Source: Adiantum capillus-veneris (lineage: Eukaryota > Streptophyta > Polypodiopsida > Polypodiales > Pteridaceae). From it: DNA of 64,000 bases. Every line of letters begins with the position of its first letter. The first letter of the stretch is position 1. Of this stretch, positions 11,485 to 21,859 are shown piece by piece. The translations under genes and the position numbers were made by a program. The DNA lies in the NCBI GenBank assembly GCA_014529385.2, contig CM043963.1, positions 72,133,412 to 72,197,411 on the forward strand, in the 5' to 3' direction. Below the pieces are notes generated by a model. The model was given only the letters and a program-made list of their open reading frames with translations. It did no database searches and was not told the DNA's origin.

Positions 11485-12063
11485 TTTTTCTCTACATCGA
11501 TACGATGGCCCTGACGCAAGTGGCTCGAAGTTCGAAGGATGCTCATGTCGTTCCACCTTCACGGAAGCTGCAAAAGAAGATATTGTCTACTCCAATCATA
11601 ACTCAAGTGGAGGTATCGACTCTGAAAGAAGATCCTCTAACCTCAAACACGGGAGGTAATCGAACATGTCGCTAATCCGGTAAGAGAAATTTATAATTTT
11701 GCATTGCTATTCACGTTGACTTGGGAAGGTAAGCATAGGGATTCTCTTAAACCGTTTAAGAACGTGATTCTATCACAAGAAACAAGCATATGTTTTCATA
11801 GATTAGTAAAAGATCTGTTTGATAAATTATCACTGTTTGTTTAATTGTTATTGCTTGATAAATTGTTATTGTTTGTTAAGTGGATAATGATTGATATGAA
11901 GAGTTGGTTGATCATGTTTGAAGAATCATTTAAAGAGAAGAATTGTTGAAAGAATATCTTTTGTTCCTTACGCGGGTAGCGAGATGATTCTGCGGTTAGT
12001 GGAGATTAAGCTGAGGTTATCGGCTCTCTTTTGTTCCTCCCGGTTAGCGGGATGCCTCGCGGG
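10819..12063 (+). repeat. D 5' LTR, part 1
   Basis: Matches 36041 to about 37285 with moderate divergence. Contains a TATA box, a (CT)n tract at about 11438-11481, and a decayed version of the short frame described for the 3' LTR. Ends at the C insertion, within a GCGGG-rich minisatellite. Confidence 0.9.
11263..11272 (+). promoter_or_regulatory. TATA box of D 5' LTR
   Basis: TTATATAAAG, followed by a pyrimidine-rich leader and (CT)n. The same site occurs in the 3' LTR at 36488. It is the best candidate for the U3/R promoter of D. Confidence 0.65.
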
Positions 12064-12345
12064 TGTAAGGATTAAACACATGCCTTCACTCCATCTATTA
12101 GCCATGTGGGAACTAGCCCTAGAACACTCTAGAACATCTCATGAGAGCCTACATAAGAAGGCACCCTCCACAAGCTCTAGACATCACTTGTAGTTTACAA
12201 GCTTTGCTTATGCACTAGTTATTTTGTTCATTTCAATGGTGTAAGTTCTCCTCTTGTATAGGCATTTTATTTCTCTCTCATCTCTCCTCATTTGGTGTCT
12301 ACAACATGAATGCTACATGTGTGTATCCACCCTAAAAACCCAACA
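12064..12345 (+). repeat. C 5' LTR
   Basis: 282 bp, TGTAAGG to CCAACA, same length as the 3' copy. Ends two bases before the PBS. Confidence 0.92.
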
Positions 12346-12347
12346 AC

Positions 12348-12360
12348 TGGTATCAGAGCA
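12348..12360 (+). promoter_or_regulatory. C primer-binding site (initiator tRNA-Met)
   Basis: TGGTATCAGAGCA, the classic plant copia PBS, two bases after the 5' LTR. Confidence 0.9.
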
Positions 12361-13345
12361 TTAAAGACCCTCATGGGCTCACTAGCACACACTAGAATTC
12401 ACTTTTAGGTGGTTTTCTCACACACTCTCTCTAAAACGTTTTTGGAAGAGATAAAAGAGGAGAAAGTCAAGCCTCACAAGTAGGCATGCAAGTGGACAAG
12501 TGGCCTTGAAATGTGGAAAGTGCTCTTCGGTTGATTCTTGCTCATTCAACCACCTACTTTCTCTCTCCTCTAGGAGATTTTCCTTCTTCCCACCAAGCTT
12601 TCATGGAAAGCTTCAGCTCTCCATCCGCCCCAAGATTGATCTCAATGCTCCTTACTCTCACTTGCTTCATTCCTTGCAGGACTAGGCTTCTACTAGCTCC
12701 TATCTTCGTCTATCTTATTCTCTACTTCACAAATAAGGTCTCGAAGTTTCCATGGCTATGTTTTCTTCAAAAAAAGTCCATTTAATTGCTCTAATCAGCC
12801 CCATTTCATGCTCCTTTGATGCCTAAAGCTCCGTACATTAATAGTACAAGACTAGCTAACTAGTCACTAGCTACTAGTCACATTTTCATGAGTTTTAAGC
12901 TTCATTAATTCTCTGTTTTCATATCAGAGAATTAAAAGTGGAAAATAGGCCCTTAAATCTAATTTTCATGCTCTATTAAGCACTCTTAAGGCTTGGGCAA
13001 CACTCTACGACACTTGCCGACAAAGACTACATCAATCGGGAGCGTCTACATCACTAGTTCGAGGCCAATTCTACTTCAACAAAGGGGGACATTTCAAATC
13101 AGCAAAAACAGCAAGCAATAGGCTGATTTCTCATCATTCCACACTCTTCAACAAAGGGGGAAAAGGATGCTTCAACTCTACCTTCAAGTGGCAATACATT
13201 GCCACACTTGGTAACCCAAAACAAGCATTTTGTAACTCTATATGCTACATTTTACTTGATTCATTTGTATGCTATTATAACGGGCCAAGACACCATCAAG
13301 AGAGTCTCTTGATAGGACCGCTCTTGCCATTGCATATTCACCTAC
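12361..13345 (+). other. C leader, non-coding
   Basis: About 1 kb between PBS and the G4 insertion. It has only short incidental frames. Two CAACAAAGGGGGA words (about 13080 and 13150) look like polypurine motifs normally found near a copia 3' end, so the leader may have a rearranged origin. Confidence 0.5.
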
Positions 13346-16012
13346 TGATAGCCGTTTTTTCGGTTCTTTGTAATTGCCACAGTGAGTTACCTCACCCTAC
13401 CAAAATCACCCAAACAATGTGGCTATCCCTACCATTTCACTGTACATAGGCGTGTGTGAGTCACGGGACTTTTCCCATATCTTCTTAAAAAACCCTCAAT
13501 TAGCTAGTCATTGGGCTAGTTGAGCCAAAAAAATAATAAAAAATAAAAAATATAAGTATATTATGGCCCATGCATATGTAAATATTTCTTTGTATATAGG
13601 GCCTAAATAAAAGATTTTTTCATAATTATTTTGGTATTTATTTAAATATTTCTACCTAGGTGTGTGCTATTTATGCTTTGTACATTGCCTCACCATTACC
13701 ACAATTTTTTCTTACCATTTTTCATACTCTTTATTCCATATAGAAATATTTTCATGTAAGCTTCTCTTATATTTGGTGTAACTCCACCCCAACAAAAATC
13801 CAAAAAAACTAGTTTTATTTATGTGTATATTTTTTCACTATTGTGATTTTTCCCTTTCTACATCTATTTTGTTTTTTTTCTAAAAAATTAGAACACCAAA
13901 AATATTTATTTTTTTATGGTAGCCTCATAATGAGAGAGATTTCTTTTGACCCCTTTATATTTTTTTCCACTTATATTATTTATATTTGACATGTACATAT
14001 TTTTTAGACCCCTCAATATTTGATTTTCTTAGTTATACTATTTACTTATATCATAATCTCAACAATATCTTCAATTATAGACCTACCAAATAAGGTCAAG
14101 GGTAGGTGGCATGCATACATGCACTATGGAGGGCTCACTCTTGGAGGTATTCAAAAGAATCATCCAAAGAAGGACCCCACAAGGACCTTGTGCAGTGGAA
14201 AAAAACGGTCGGTTTTGCTGAATTTTTAAAGTTCACTTGCTCTCCAAATTTGAAAAGGTGATACAAACAAAAGTTGTAGCTCGTGGGCTGAACTTTTGCC
14301 TCAAATTTTTTCATATTTTTTTGAGCTACGAGCTGTGAGCTATGATTTTATTAGTGGACCCCAGTTTTCCCATGCTATGCAGCCACACTCTCTCTTCCAC
14401 TTTATCATTTTCCTCTTTCACACACACTTCTCCACTCATCATCCCCACCTCTCTCACCACTCCTCTCTGCACCCTACTCACCTTCTCCTCAACCTTGAAG
14501 AATAAGAGAAACCATGGTGAACTCATACCTCCCACACACAATTCCATTCCAAAATTGACCACCTAGTCTCATTTTTCCTCCTCCAATTTACCCATATCTA
14601 TCAAAAAAACCACGAAATTCAGCCTCTTTTCTTAAAAGACAGCATCATGGTGGTTGATTACTCAGCTTCAATTACCTTGTCTCTCAAGGATGGTCAAGAG
14701 TGGAGAAAAAATGTACCGTCAAAGCTAGTGGACCGTCAACAAGCGTCAAAATTGGCCCTACTCAAGACACTTGGAGCATCAACCTTGTAAGAAATCCACC
14801 TTTTCTTACCTCTTAAGAGTTTTTTTCCTTATTTGTATCCTACATGGATACTCCCATTGTAAATATCCAATTCCATTTGTAAATTAATACTAACTCTACT
14901 AACACTAACCCACTATGAAAAGTCCTATCACCTCCATTTCTCTCCTCTCTCTTTCCCCACCAACTTCTTGATAATTCCAAGCAAAAAAAATTAGATAAAT
15001 TGCTGAAAATCTAACCCAACCATGGTTAGAGGAGTAACCCTAGCCTTCAAAATTGCTATTAAAGGAGGGTGTAGCTAGCACAACAAGGGGGAGAAGAAAG
15101 AGCACTATGCTATATCTTGAGAAGCTAAGCTCAACCTCTTGAGAAGGAGCTCTTGAGTGGAATCTCATTGGCATTAGGCATATGTATGTGTTGTATTAGG
15201 GGTGATTAGCAAGGGAACTCTATGCCATTGTAAGAGAGAGTGATCATTAAATTGAGAGTAGGAAATCTATCATTTCTCCTACTAGTGTAAGCCCAACATT
15301 TGCTGAATCAAGGAGGGTGAATTTGGACTAAGCATGGATACCTTGTCTCCCTCCCAACGTGAAGTCATGGACAATAATGATGTGTAAGTGTCTTGGTGTT
15401 TTATTTAAGTTCTTGATAGCTTGTCTCCGAGCATTGTTATCAATTTAGCCATAAATCCCACATGCTGTAAGAGGGCGACAGGGTGGAGAGGACTCCCCTA
15501 GCCTTAAGACAGTGATTGGGGTGGCTTTTTTCTTGTGATGTGTTGTGGTGTAATTTACTCAAGCTATTTTGAACAAATACTAATCTCACTTTGATTGGTC
15601 ATGACAGATTTGTAAGAAGGTATTAGAGCAACATGCACCCCCTTCCCCCTTCTCTCTCTTTCTTACATATATATATTTATGTTTGCTTGATCATTAACGA
15701 TACACTTCAAAGTAGCCCAAGCACCATCTCTCTCTCTCTCTCTCTCTCTCGTGTTTTAGTGTGTGAGAGTGTTCCATTGGTGTTAGGGTTAGTGTAAATT
15801 CCTTGCTTGTTTGAGGGTTGCTCTAACGATTCTCCTCTTTTGCGTCCTAGTTCGCTCTTAAACTAGGTTGTGCCCCTTGTGTAGTTCGGATTTGGCTGGG
15901 GGTTTGTTGTTTTGGTTTGTGTTGTGTTGTGCCCCAGCCCCATTGAGCAGCACGGGAGCCTTGAAGGGTGTCTAGAGGTTGCTCTTCTTGTTGCCCGCCC
16001 CGGACCGCCTCA
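13346..16012 (+). repeat. G4 5' LTR
   Basis: 2667 bp, with a (CT)n tract at about 15727-15751 that is shorter than in the 3' LTR. Short frames inside it also appear in the other LTR copies but only because the LTR is repeated; no gene is supported. Confidence 0.92.
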
Positions 16013-16015
16013 AAT

Positions 16016-16033
16016 TGGTGCCCCCACGGAGGA
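16016..16033 (+). promoter_or_regulatory. G4 primer-binding site, tRNA not identified
   Basis: TGGTGCCCCCACGGAGGA begins three bases after the LTR end, the right place for a PBS. I cannot assign the tRNA from memory. Confidence 0.6.
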
Positions 16034-16088
16034 CAGGCTTGTGTATGTTTTGTGAAGGCTCAACCTTTAGCATAATCAAGTAGCTTGC

Positions 16089-16301
16089 ATGAATCACGAG
16101 AATTTGTATGATCCCTTCATTCCCATTGCAAGGGAAAAGGTACACATAATTGTTAGTACTAAGTTGCAATTTCAGCGAGTAATTCGTAGAATTTTAGGTC
16201 CTCTTAGGTTGGTAGAGATAAACGCATCAGTAAATCCTTTTATTTTGCCTCTCATTAGGTATGACCTTAGTTTGGACGTCTATATTTTTGTTTTGTTTTA
16301 A
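16089..16301 (+). CDS. Small leader ORF A of G4 (70 aa), unknown
   Basis: A 70-codon frame between PBS and gag. I recognise no family. Its C-terminal half has the pattern EINASVNPFILPLIRY, then LDVYIFVL and stop. The next frame, at 16323, is clearly homologous: over 61 aligned residues about 29 are identical, including V-x-I, S-x-K, FQ, G, R, EI, AS-x-NP-x-ILPLI-x-Y, S, DV and IF. Codon third positions differ widely while residues are kept, suggesting the two frames were under protein-level selection. No signal peptide or zinc motif is visible; the composition is hydrophobic with basic residues. It could be a leader peptide, an accessory protein, or an exon of a longer N-terminal gag form. 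Confidence 0.5.
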   Translation: MNHENLYDPFIPIAREKVHIIVSTKLQFQRVIRRILGPLRLVEINASVNPFILPLIRYDLSLDVYIFVLF

Positions 16302-16322
16302 GAATTAGGTCATGCATAGACC

Positions 16323-16541
16323 ATGGATAATGGCCCAGGAATACAGGTTTTTCCCTTTCATTTCACTCCACACATTAGAGTAAACATTGCAATTAGTAGA
16401 AAAATCCATTTTCAACAACGTATGGTATTCATGTTTGGTGCCCAAAGAGCAGCAGAAATTCTCGCGTCACCAAACCCTGTCATTCTACCTCTTATTGATT
16501 ATCATAGGTCATTTGATGTGAATATTTTTATTTTGTTGTAG
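16323..16541 (+). CDS. Small leader ORF B of G4 (72 aa), homologous to ORF A
   Basis: Starts 21 bp after the stop of ORF A and ends 6 bp before the ATG that opens the gag frame (16548), giving a compact head-to-tail order. It shares the core EILASPNPVILPLIDY and the ending DVNIFILL with ORF A. Similar length, spacing and ending indicate tandem duplication of a small gene, or of a domain later separated by a stop. Function unknown. Translation of gag downstream would need reinitiation, leaky scanning or splicing, none of which can be judged from sequence. Confidence 0.5.
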   Translation: MDNGPGIQVFPFHFTPHIRVNIAISRKIHFQQRMVFMFGAQRAAEILASPNPVILPLIDYHRSFDVNIFILL

Positions 16542-16547
16542 AATAGA

Positions 16548-18254
16548 TTGCAATTTAGAAAATATTATTGTGTAAATCTTTTAAAGAAAGAAAAAACAAA
16601 AACGCGTCACTTTGAAATCAATTCAATGGAGAGCCAACGCCAAATGTCTGGGTATCCTCTTTTCTTTGGAGAGCCTGGAGAGGATGCAGAATTATTTTTA
16701 GCAAATTTCAAGATGTCTTGCCGTATCAAGAGGATAGTAACCGATCAAGAACGTGTAGAAATGTTTGAGGTGGTCCTTAGGAAAGATGCTAGTACTTGGT
16801 TTGACTCTTTGCCTGAGGAAGTTAAGGGGAATTACACCGAAGTTTTGAATCGTTTTAAGAGATACTTCTTTGATCCCCAAAACACTCAAAAACTATGGCA
16901 AGACATTGTTTCTCATAAGCAAAAAGACTTAGATGACTACTACTTATACAAGCAAGAGTTTCTACGTCTTTGGGCTCTATGGATACGAAATGTTGCTAAC
17001 CCTGGTGATGGTGCAGAATTTTTAAAGAAGGAGAGGTTCATAGCCGGACTCTTTCCTGACCTTAAGGTAAAAGTTGAGGCGGGTGCACCTGCTACTTTTG
17101 ATGCAGCTGAAACTAGGGCTGCTGAGAAATATAGGAAACTCAAGTGCTTAAGGGGAGAGGTTCCAATAGAAGGTCTTAGACCCAAAGGTAAGTCACAAGC
17201 ATCAACATCGAGGGAGCTTCCTGAGGTAACGGCTGAAGTGATTGAGAAGTTAAATGAATCTTTAAGCAGCCTGTCAATTCACCTTGCACAAGCTGTAGGT
17301 CCAAAGGGACAAGCAAAGAAGTCAGAAGAGAGAGAGCCACGAACTAGGAGAGTCTTGCAATGTTGGAATTGCGGAGAGTCTGGACATGGGATGTATAATT
17401 GTCCTTGGCCCCGTGGAGAGCCAGGGAGACCTAACTTGAATTACCCAGTCATGAATGCAGGAGAAGGATCTGGTCAACAACCAAGGATTCTACAAAGGCC
17501 AAATGGACCAAGACCACCTCCACAAGGGGTAGAAGGAGTTCCACCTTTGCCAGATCCAAATGTGCATGTGGTAGAGGTGACAAATTCAAATGAGGTTGAC
17601 ATGGAAGCCAATGGCATTAAGCGTGGCCGAGGAAAAGGTAAAGAGAAAGAGGGTGTCACATCACAGAGTGACCATGGACAAGGCAAGAAGGCAAAGGAGA
17701 CCAAGGAAGCTAAGAGGACTCAACGTCGTATCAATCTCAAAGACTTCCCTCTTGGACATGGTATGGCTCCATACAACCTGTTGGAAGACATGCGAGGTAA
17801 GGGTCCTGATATCTCATGGCCTCAATTTCTTGCATTATGCCCACAAGTTAGGAGGGATTTAACAAAGGCAGTTAGCACTAGGAGAAAGGTAAAAGAGAGT
17901 TTTCCTGTTGTAAAAATTGCACATGCTGAAATGAACGAGGATATTACACCTCTGCTAGATTGTTACATAAAAGGAAGATTGGTTAGGAAAGGTCTAGTGG
18001 ATGGGGGTGCACAAATTTGCATCATGACAGAAGGGCTCATGCAAAGACTAGGCATGCACATCCATGAGACACCTAAAATCAAAGTGAAAATGGCAAACAA
18101 TAGCAAGGCTAGGTGCGTAGGCATTTGTAAAAATGTCTTTGTAGAGGCCTTTGGCATTAAGAAAGCGGTGGATTTTTATGTTATGTCGACCAAGGGAAGT
18201 GGTTATCCATTTATCCTAGGAAGACCATGGCTAATGAAAATGCGAGCTTTGTAG
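16548..18254 (+). pseudogene. G4 gag and retropepsin
   Basis: A 568-codon frame; the likely functional start is the Met at 16626 (MESQRQMSG), since the preceding residues are low in similarity to gag. Gag core: YPLFFGEPGEDAELFLANF (residues ~37-55), VLRKDASTWFDSLP, FKRYFF, LDDYYLYKQEFLRLW. A zinc knuckle CWNCGESGHGMYNC lies at about 272-285, followed by a Pro/Gly-rich and a basic spacer. The retropepsin has VDGGAQICIMT (about residue 484) and FILGRPWL near the end; the active site is D-G-G-A as in G2. The frame ends at a TAG at 18252 within the protease C-terminus, where the same frame continues (DWESGK), so this stop is a lesion. Confidence 0.8.
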
Positions 18255-19906
18255 GATTGGGAGAGTGGGAAATTAATTTGCAGGAATGACAATCATAAGA
18301 AGGTTGTCTTTGACATGAAGGAGCAACGCCAAGAGGAGCTCCATGAAGAATCATCTTGAAGTGAGACGGAAGAAGATTGGACTGAAAACACTTCAGAAGA
18401 AGAAAGTAGCGGCAGCATTACTGAAGAGGAGTCCTCCATTGAAGTCATGGGGGTAAGGTTTAAGCCAAACAACCAGGAGACATCTTCTCGAGGTTTGGAA
18501 GAGGTAGGTTCCCAAGAGAACCAAAAGGTGGAAGATGAAGGAATGTTAGAAGGTATGTTGTCTACAACACTTACAAAGGATGAAAGAGAGGAGTTCAAAT
18601 GTGTGCTAAGGAAATTTCCGAGGCTTTTTGCTAAAGACTACACCGATGTGCGTGGAGTAGATGTTGTTCAACACAAGATTGAGTTGAAGCCAGAGGCCAC
18701 ACCTAAGGCTCAAAAGCTACGAAGGCTAGGAGTCATTAAGGAGCACGCTCTACTCAAGGAGGTGAGAAAGCTTCTAGCAGCAGGTTTCATTTATCCAGTG
18801 GAGAATTCAGAGTGGGTCTCTCCCGTTGTTGTCACTCCTAAGGAAAACGGCAAGTGGAGGGTGTGTGTGGATTATCGTCCACTTAATGAGGCAACAAAAA
18901 GAGATCACTTTCCCCTCCCATTTCAGGATGAGATACTAAATGAGGTAGCTGGTCATGAGAAATACACTGTGTGTGATGGCTACTCAGGCTACTTTCAAAT
19001 AGGTATTGCATTGGAAGATCAATTGAAAACAACCTTTATCACTCCTTGGGGTTGTTATGCTTTTAGAGTCATGCCATTTGGCCTGACAAATGCTCCTGCA
19101 ACTTTCCAACGCTTCATGAACATGGTGTTTCAAGCATTCTTTGGAAAGTCCATTAGGGTTTTTATTGATGATTTTTGCATTTATAGCTCAAAATCATTGC
19201 ATCTACAAAGGGTAGAAGAAGGTTTAAAGAAGCTCTATGACATGGGAGGTCAACTCAACCCCGACAAGTGTCACATAGCTGAGGATGAAGTGATCTTGCT
19301 TGGTCACAAGGTTTCCTATAAAGGCATTGAGGTGGATCCTTCAAAGGCAAAGGCTCTTATTGAGCTCCCCTCACCCAAGAATCTCAAAGAGGTCATATCA
19401 TTCATTCAAAAAGTGAAGTATATGTCACGCTTTATTCACTTAGCTTCGGAGTTGCTTCATCCTTTGCAAAAGTTGACACAACAAGTAGAATTTGCATGGT
19501 CTGATGAGCTTGAAGAGTATTTTTGTAACATTAAAGTCAATTTGTCAGAGCTACCAACACTCATGCCTCCTTGTTGGGAGTACACATTCTTTGTTAGCTC
19601 TAGTGTTGGAAGGGAAACAATTGGTGCTGTGTTGCTACAACAAGATCCCCCAGTACAAGGATGCGACCCATCTACTTTGCTAGTAGGGTCATGAATGCTT
19701 TGGAGAGAGACTACACAGAAGCAGAACTCATGATGCTTTCTCTCATGTTTGCGGTGAGAAAGTTTAGATCCTACCTGCTACCAAAACCTTTTGTAATTCT
19801 CACTGCAGAGAATTTGTTCCCTTGGGTGTCATCTCAAATGAATCTTAGTACTAGGATCTCAAAGTGGATTATGGAGTTGCAAGAGTTTCAATACTCTTCA
19901 AGGTAG
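18255..19906 (+). pseudogene. G4 reverse transcriptase and first RNase H
   Basis: After an acidic spacer with a further TGA near 18358, the frame from 18447 gives the RT: GFIYPVENSEWVSPVVVTPK (substrate-binding fingers), WRVCVDYRPLNEATKRDHFP, FRVMPFGLTNAPATFQRFMN, and the catalytic FIDDF at 19159-19173, with KVKYMSRFI in the connection region. The first RNase H follows: FFVSSSVGRETIGAVLLQQ, then a frameshift near 19660-19690 into RPIYFASRVMNALERDYTEAE. The frame stops at 19904. This domain synthesises cDNA and degrades the template RNA; in Tat elements this RNase H is often degenerate. Confidence 0.85.
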
Positions 19907-20403
19907 AAGATAGTGTGCGTGCACAATTGGCAGGGATTCTCACTTATAGGGTGCATGAAAAGGAGATTAAGGTGCCTGAAGTAAAGACCCTACCATTACC
20001 ACCACCAAAAAGTATTCCTAATGCTTTTACCTTGTTCTTTGATGGAGCTTTTCGTCGAGCCACAGGAAAAGCAGGGGGAGGGCTAGTGTTGCTCAACCCA
20101 AGTGGAGAGGTGGTCATGAAAGAGAAGTTCAATCTACCAAGTTCAGCTAGCAACAATGAAGCAGAATACGACACACTAATTCATGGTTTGAAGATGTGCA
20201 TTGGCCAAGGGATACAACGCCTCATGGTAAAGGGAGATGCACTTCTCATTGTTAAACAGATTTTAGGCATTTGGGCATGCAAGAATGAAAGCTTACGGAC
20301 AAAAGTTCATGCCATTCGTAGATTGTTTAATCAATTTGAAGAAGTGCAACTATATCATATTCCTAGGAAACAGAATGAAGGTGCTGATTTACTTGCACAG
20401 TAA
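19864..20403 (+). pseudogene. G4 second (archaeal-like) RNase H
   Basis: The frame holds NAFTLFFDGAFRRATGKAGG, then NNEAEYDTLIHGLKMC, VKGDALLIVKQI, and HIPRKQNEGADLLAQ: the D-E-D-D pattern of type I RNase H. Its place between the RT-linked RNase H and integrase identifies the extra RNase H typical of Tat-lineage gypsy elements. The frame overlaps the preceding one and ends in TAA at 20401 after LLAQ, while similar sequence continues in the same frame (VVTCVEKEVQ), so the stop is a probable C-to-T lesion. Confidence 0.85.
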
Positions 20404-20427
20404 GTAGTTACATGTGTTGAGAAAGAA

Positions 20428-21724
20428 GTGCAGGTCATCATGGTGGCAGCAACTGTCAAGCAACCGAGATATCAGGGATTGGAGTCATTGACTCCCATTA
20501 TTAGCTACATTTTGGAGGGCGAGTTTCCACAAGACTTCACAAAGGCTCAGAAGAGGAGACTCATGAAGAAGGCAAGCGCATATCTCTTCCTAGAAGGCTC
20601 CCTCTATCAAAGAGGGAAGGATAAAGTGTGCAGAAGAGTACCAACTATCGCGGGGTCATTTTTCCCAAGAATTAACTGTGAAGAAGATTTTGCTTGCGGG
20701 GTATGTTTGGCCAATTGTGCATGTGGATGTCCAACATTGGTGTAAAAGTTGTCACAATTGTCAGGTAAATGGGAATAGAAGATTGATTTATGGTCCAAGG
20801 AAAATCGTGCTTGCAAATGGACCCTTTGAAAAGTGGGGCATTGATGCTATGGGTCCTCTGCCTAGGACAAAAAATGGTAAACTCTACATTCTAGTGGCTG
20901 TAGACTATATGACTAGGTGGGTGGAAGCACAAAGTGTGGCAAAGGTAAATGAGAGGACAGTGAGCAAATTCGTCTACACTCACATTTGTTGTAGATTTGG
21001 CACACCTTTGGAGATTGTTTCTGATAATGGTCCAGGGTTTAGAAAAGGATTGCTCACAGAAGTCTGTGAAGAACTTCGCATTCTACATCGTCATAGTACA
21101 CCCTACTATCCCCAATCAAATGGTTTGGTAGAAAAAGCTAATGGTGTCATTGCAGGCATCATTAGAAAGATGGTGAAAAACAAGACAAAGTTGTGGGATG
21201 ACTTCTTGGATGGTGCCTTGTGGGCGTATCGAACCACATATAGGGAAGCCACGGAGTTCACACCATTTCACTTGGTCTATGGTCAAGAGGCTTTACAGCC
21301 AATTGAGCTAAACATTCCAACAATGCGACTTCATGGCAAATCAGCACAAGATGATCAAGAAGCATGGATGGATCGACTTCTTACCTTAGCTGAGCTTGAG
21401 TGGAAAAGAGAAGCAGCATACGAGTTCTATAAGAGGAAAGCCACACAGACAAAGGAGAAGCTTGACAACAAACTGAAGGACAAAGGCATCAATGAAGGAG
21501 ATCTTGTGCTAAGGTATGACAATCGACTCGATAATCGTTTTGATGCCAAATTTGAAACAAGATGGCAAGGGCCATACATAGTCAAGAAGGCTTTCAATTC
21601 AAGTTACTATCAGCTTATGGACTTGAATGGTAAAGAGCACTCCAGGAAAGTAAACGGGTATCGCTTGAAGCCCTACCAAAGATCTGTCAAAAGGCCACTG
21701 TCTCATGTAAGTATTGTTACATGA
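20428..21724 (+). pseudogene. G4 integrase
   Basis: Two overlapping frames. The first (20428-20745) starts the zinc-binding region but is thrown out of frame near 20650, where the first His of the HHCC motif is lost. The second recovers GYVWPIVHVDVQHWCKSCHNC, then the core: WGIDAMGPLPR (first D), VSDNGPGFRKG (second D), and YYPQSNGLVEKANGVI (catalytic E). GAxGYRTT-type sequence (GALWAYRTTYREATEFTPFH) and a C-terminal domain with DLVLRYDNR and WQGPYIV follow. No chromodomain is visible after it. The enzyme inserts cDNA into the host chromosome. Confidence 0.85.
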
Positions 21725-21859
21725 AGCATGAGTGTAACTCTAGCCAAAATTCTGAGGGGCCAAACAATAAAAATCTCGTCAAGGACTCTGAAGCACTCTC
21801 TTTGGAAAAGATGCTCTATGATGGTACATGAATATACCATCATCCAAGGAGAGGGCTAA
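21725..21859 (+). promoter_or_regulatory. G4 3' untranslated end and polypurine tract
   Basis: Short stretch between the integrase stop and the 3' LTR. The tract CCAAGGAGAGGGCTAA ends at 21859, directly before TGATAGCC of the LTR, which is where plus-strand priming is expected. Confidence 0.65.

Noticed and set aside
12500-12785. Overlapping frames in the C leader (61-90 aa)
   Set aside because: Overlapping in two frames, no domain, and located in the untranslated leader of a gag-only element.
14020-14566. Small frames (69-78 aa) seen here and again at 22533-23079 and 60269-60815
   Set aside because: They recur because the G4-family LTR recurs three times; they appear on both strands at once and show no protein motif.
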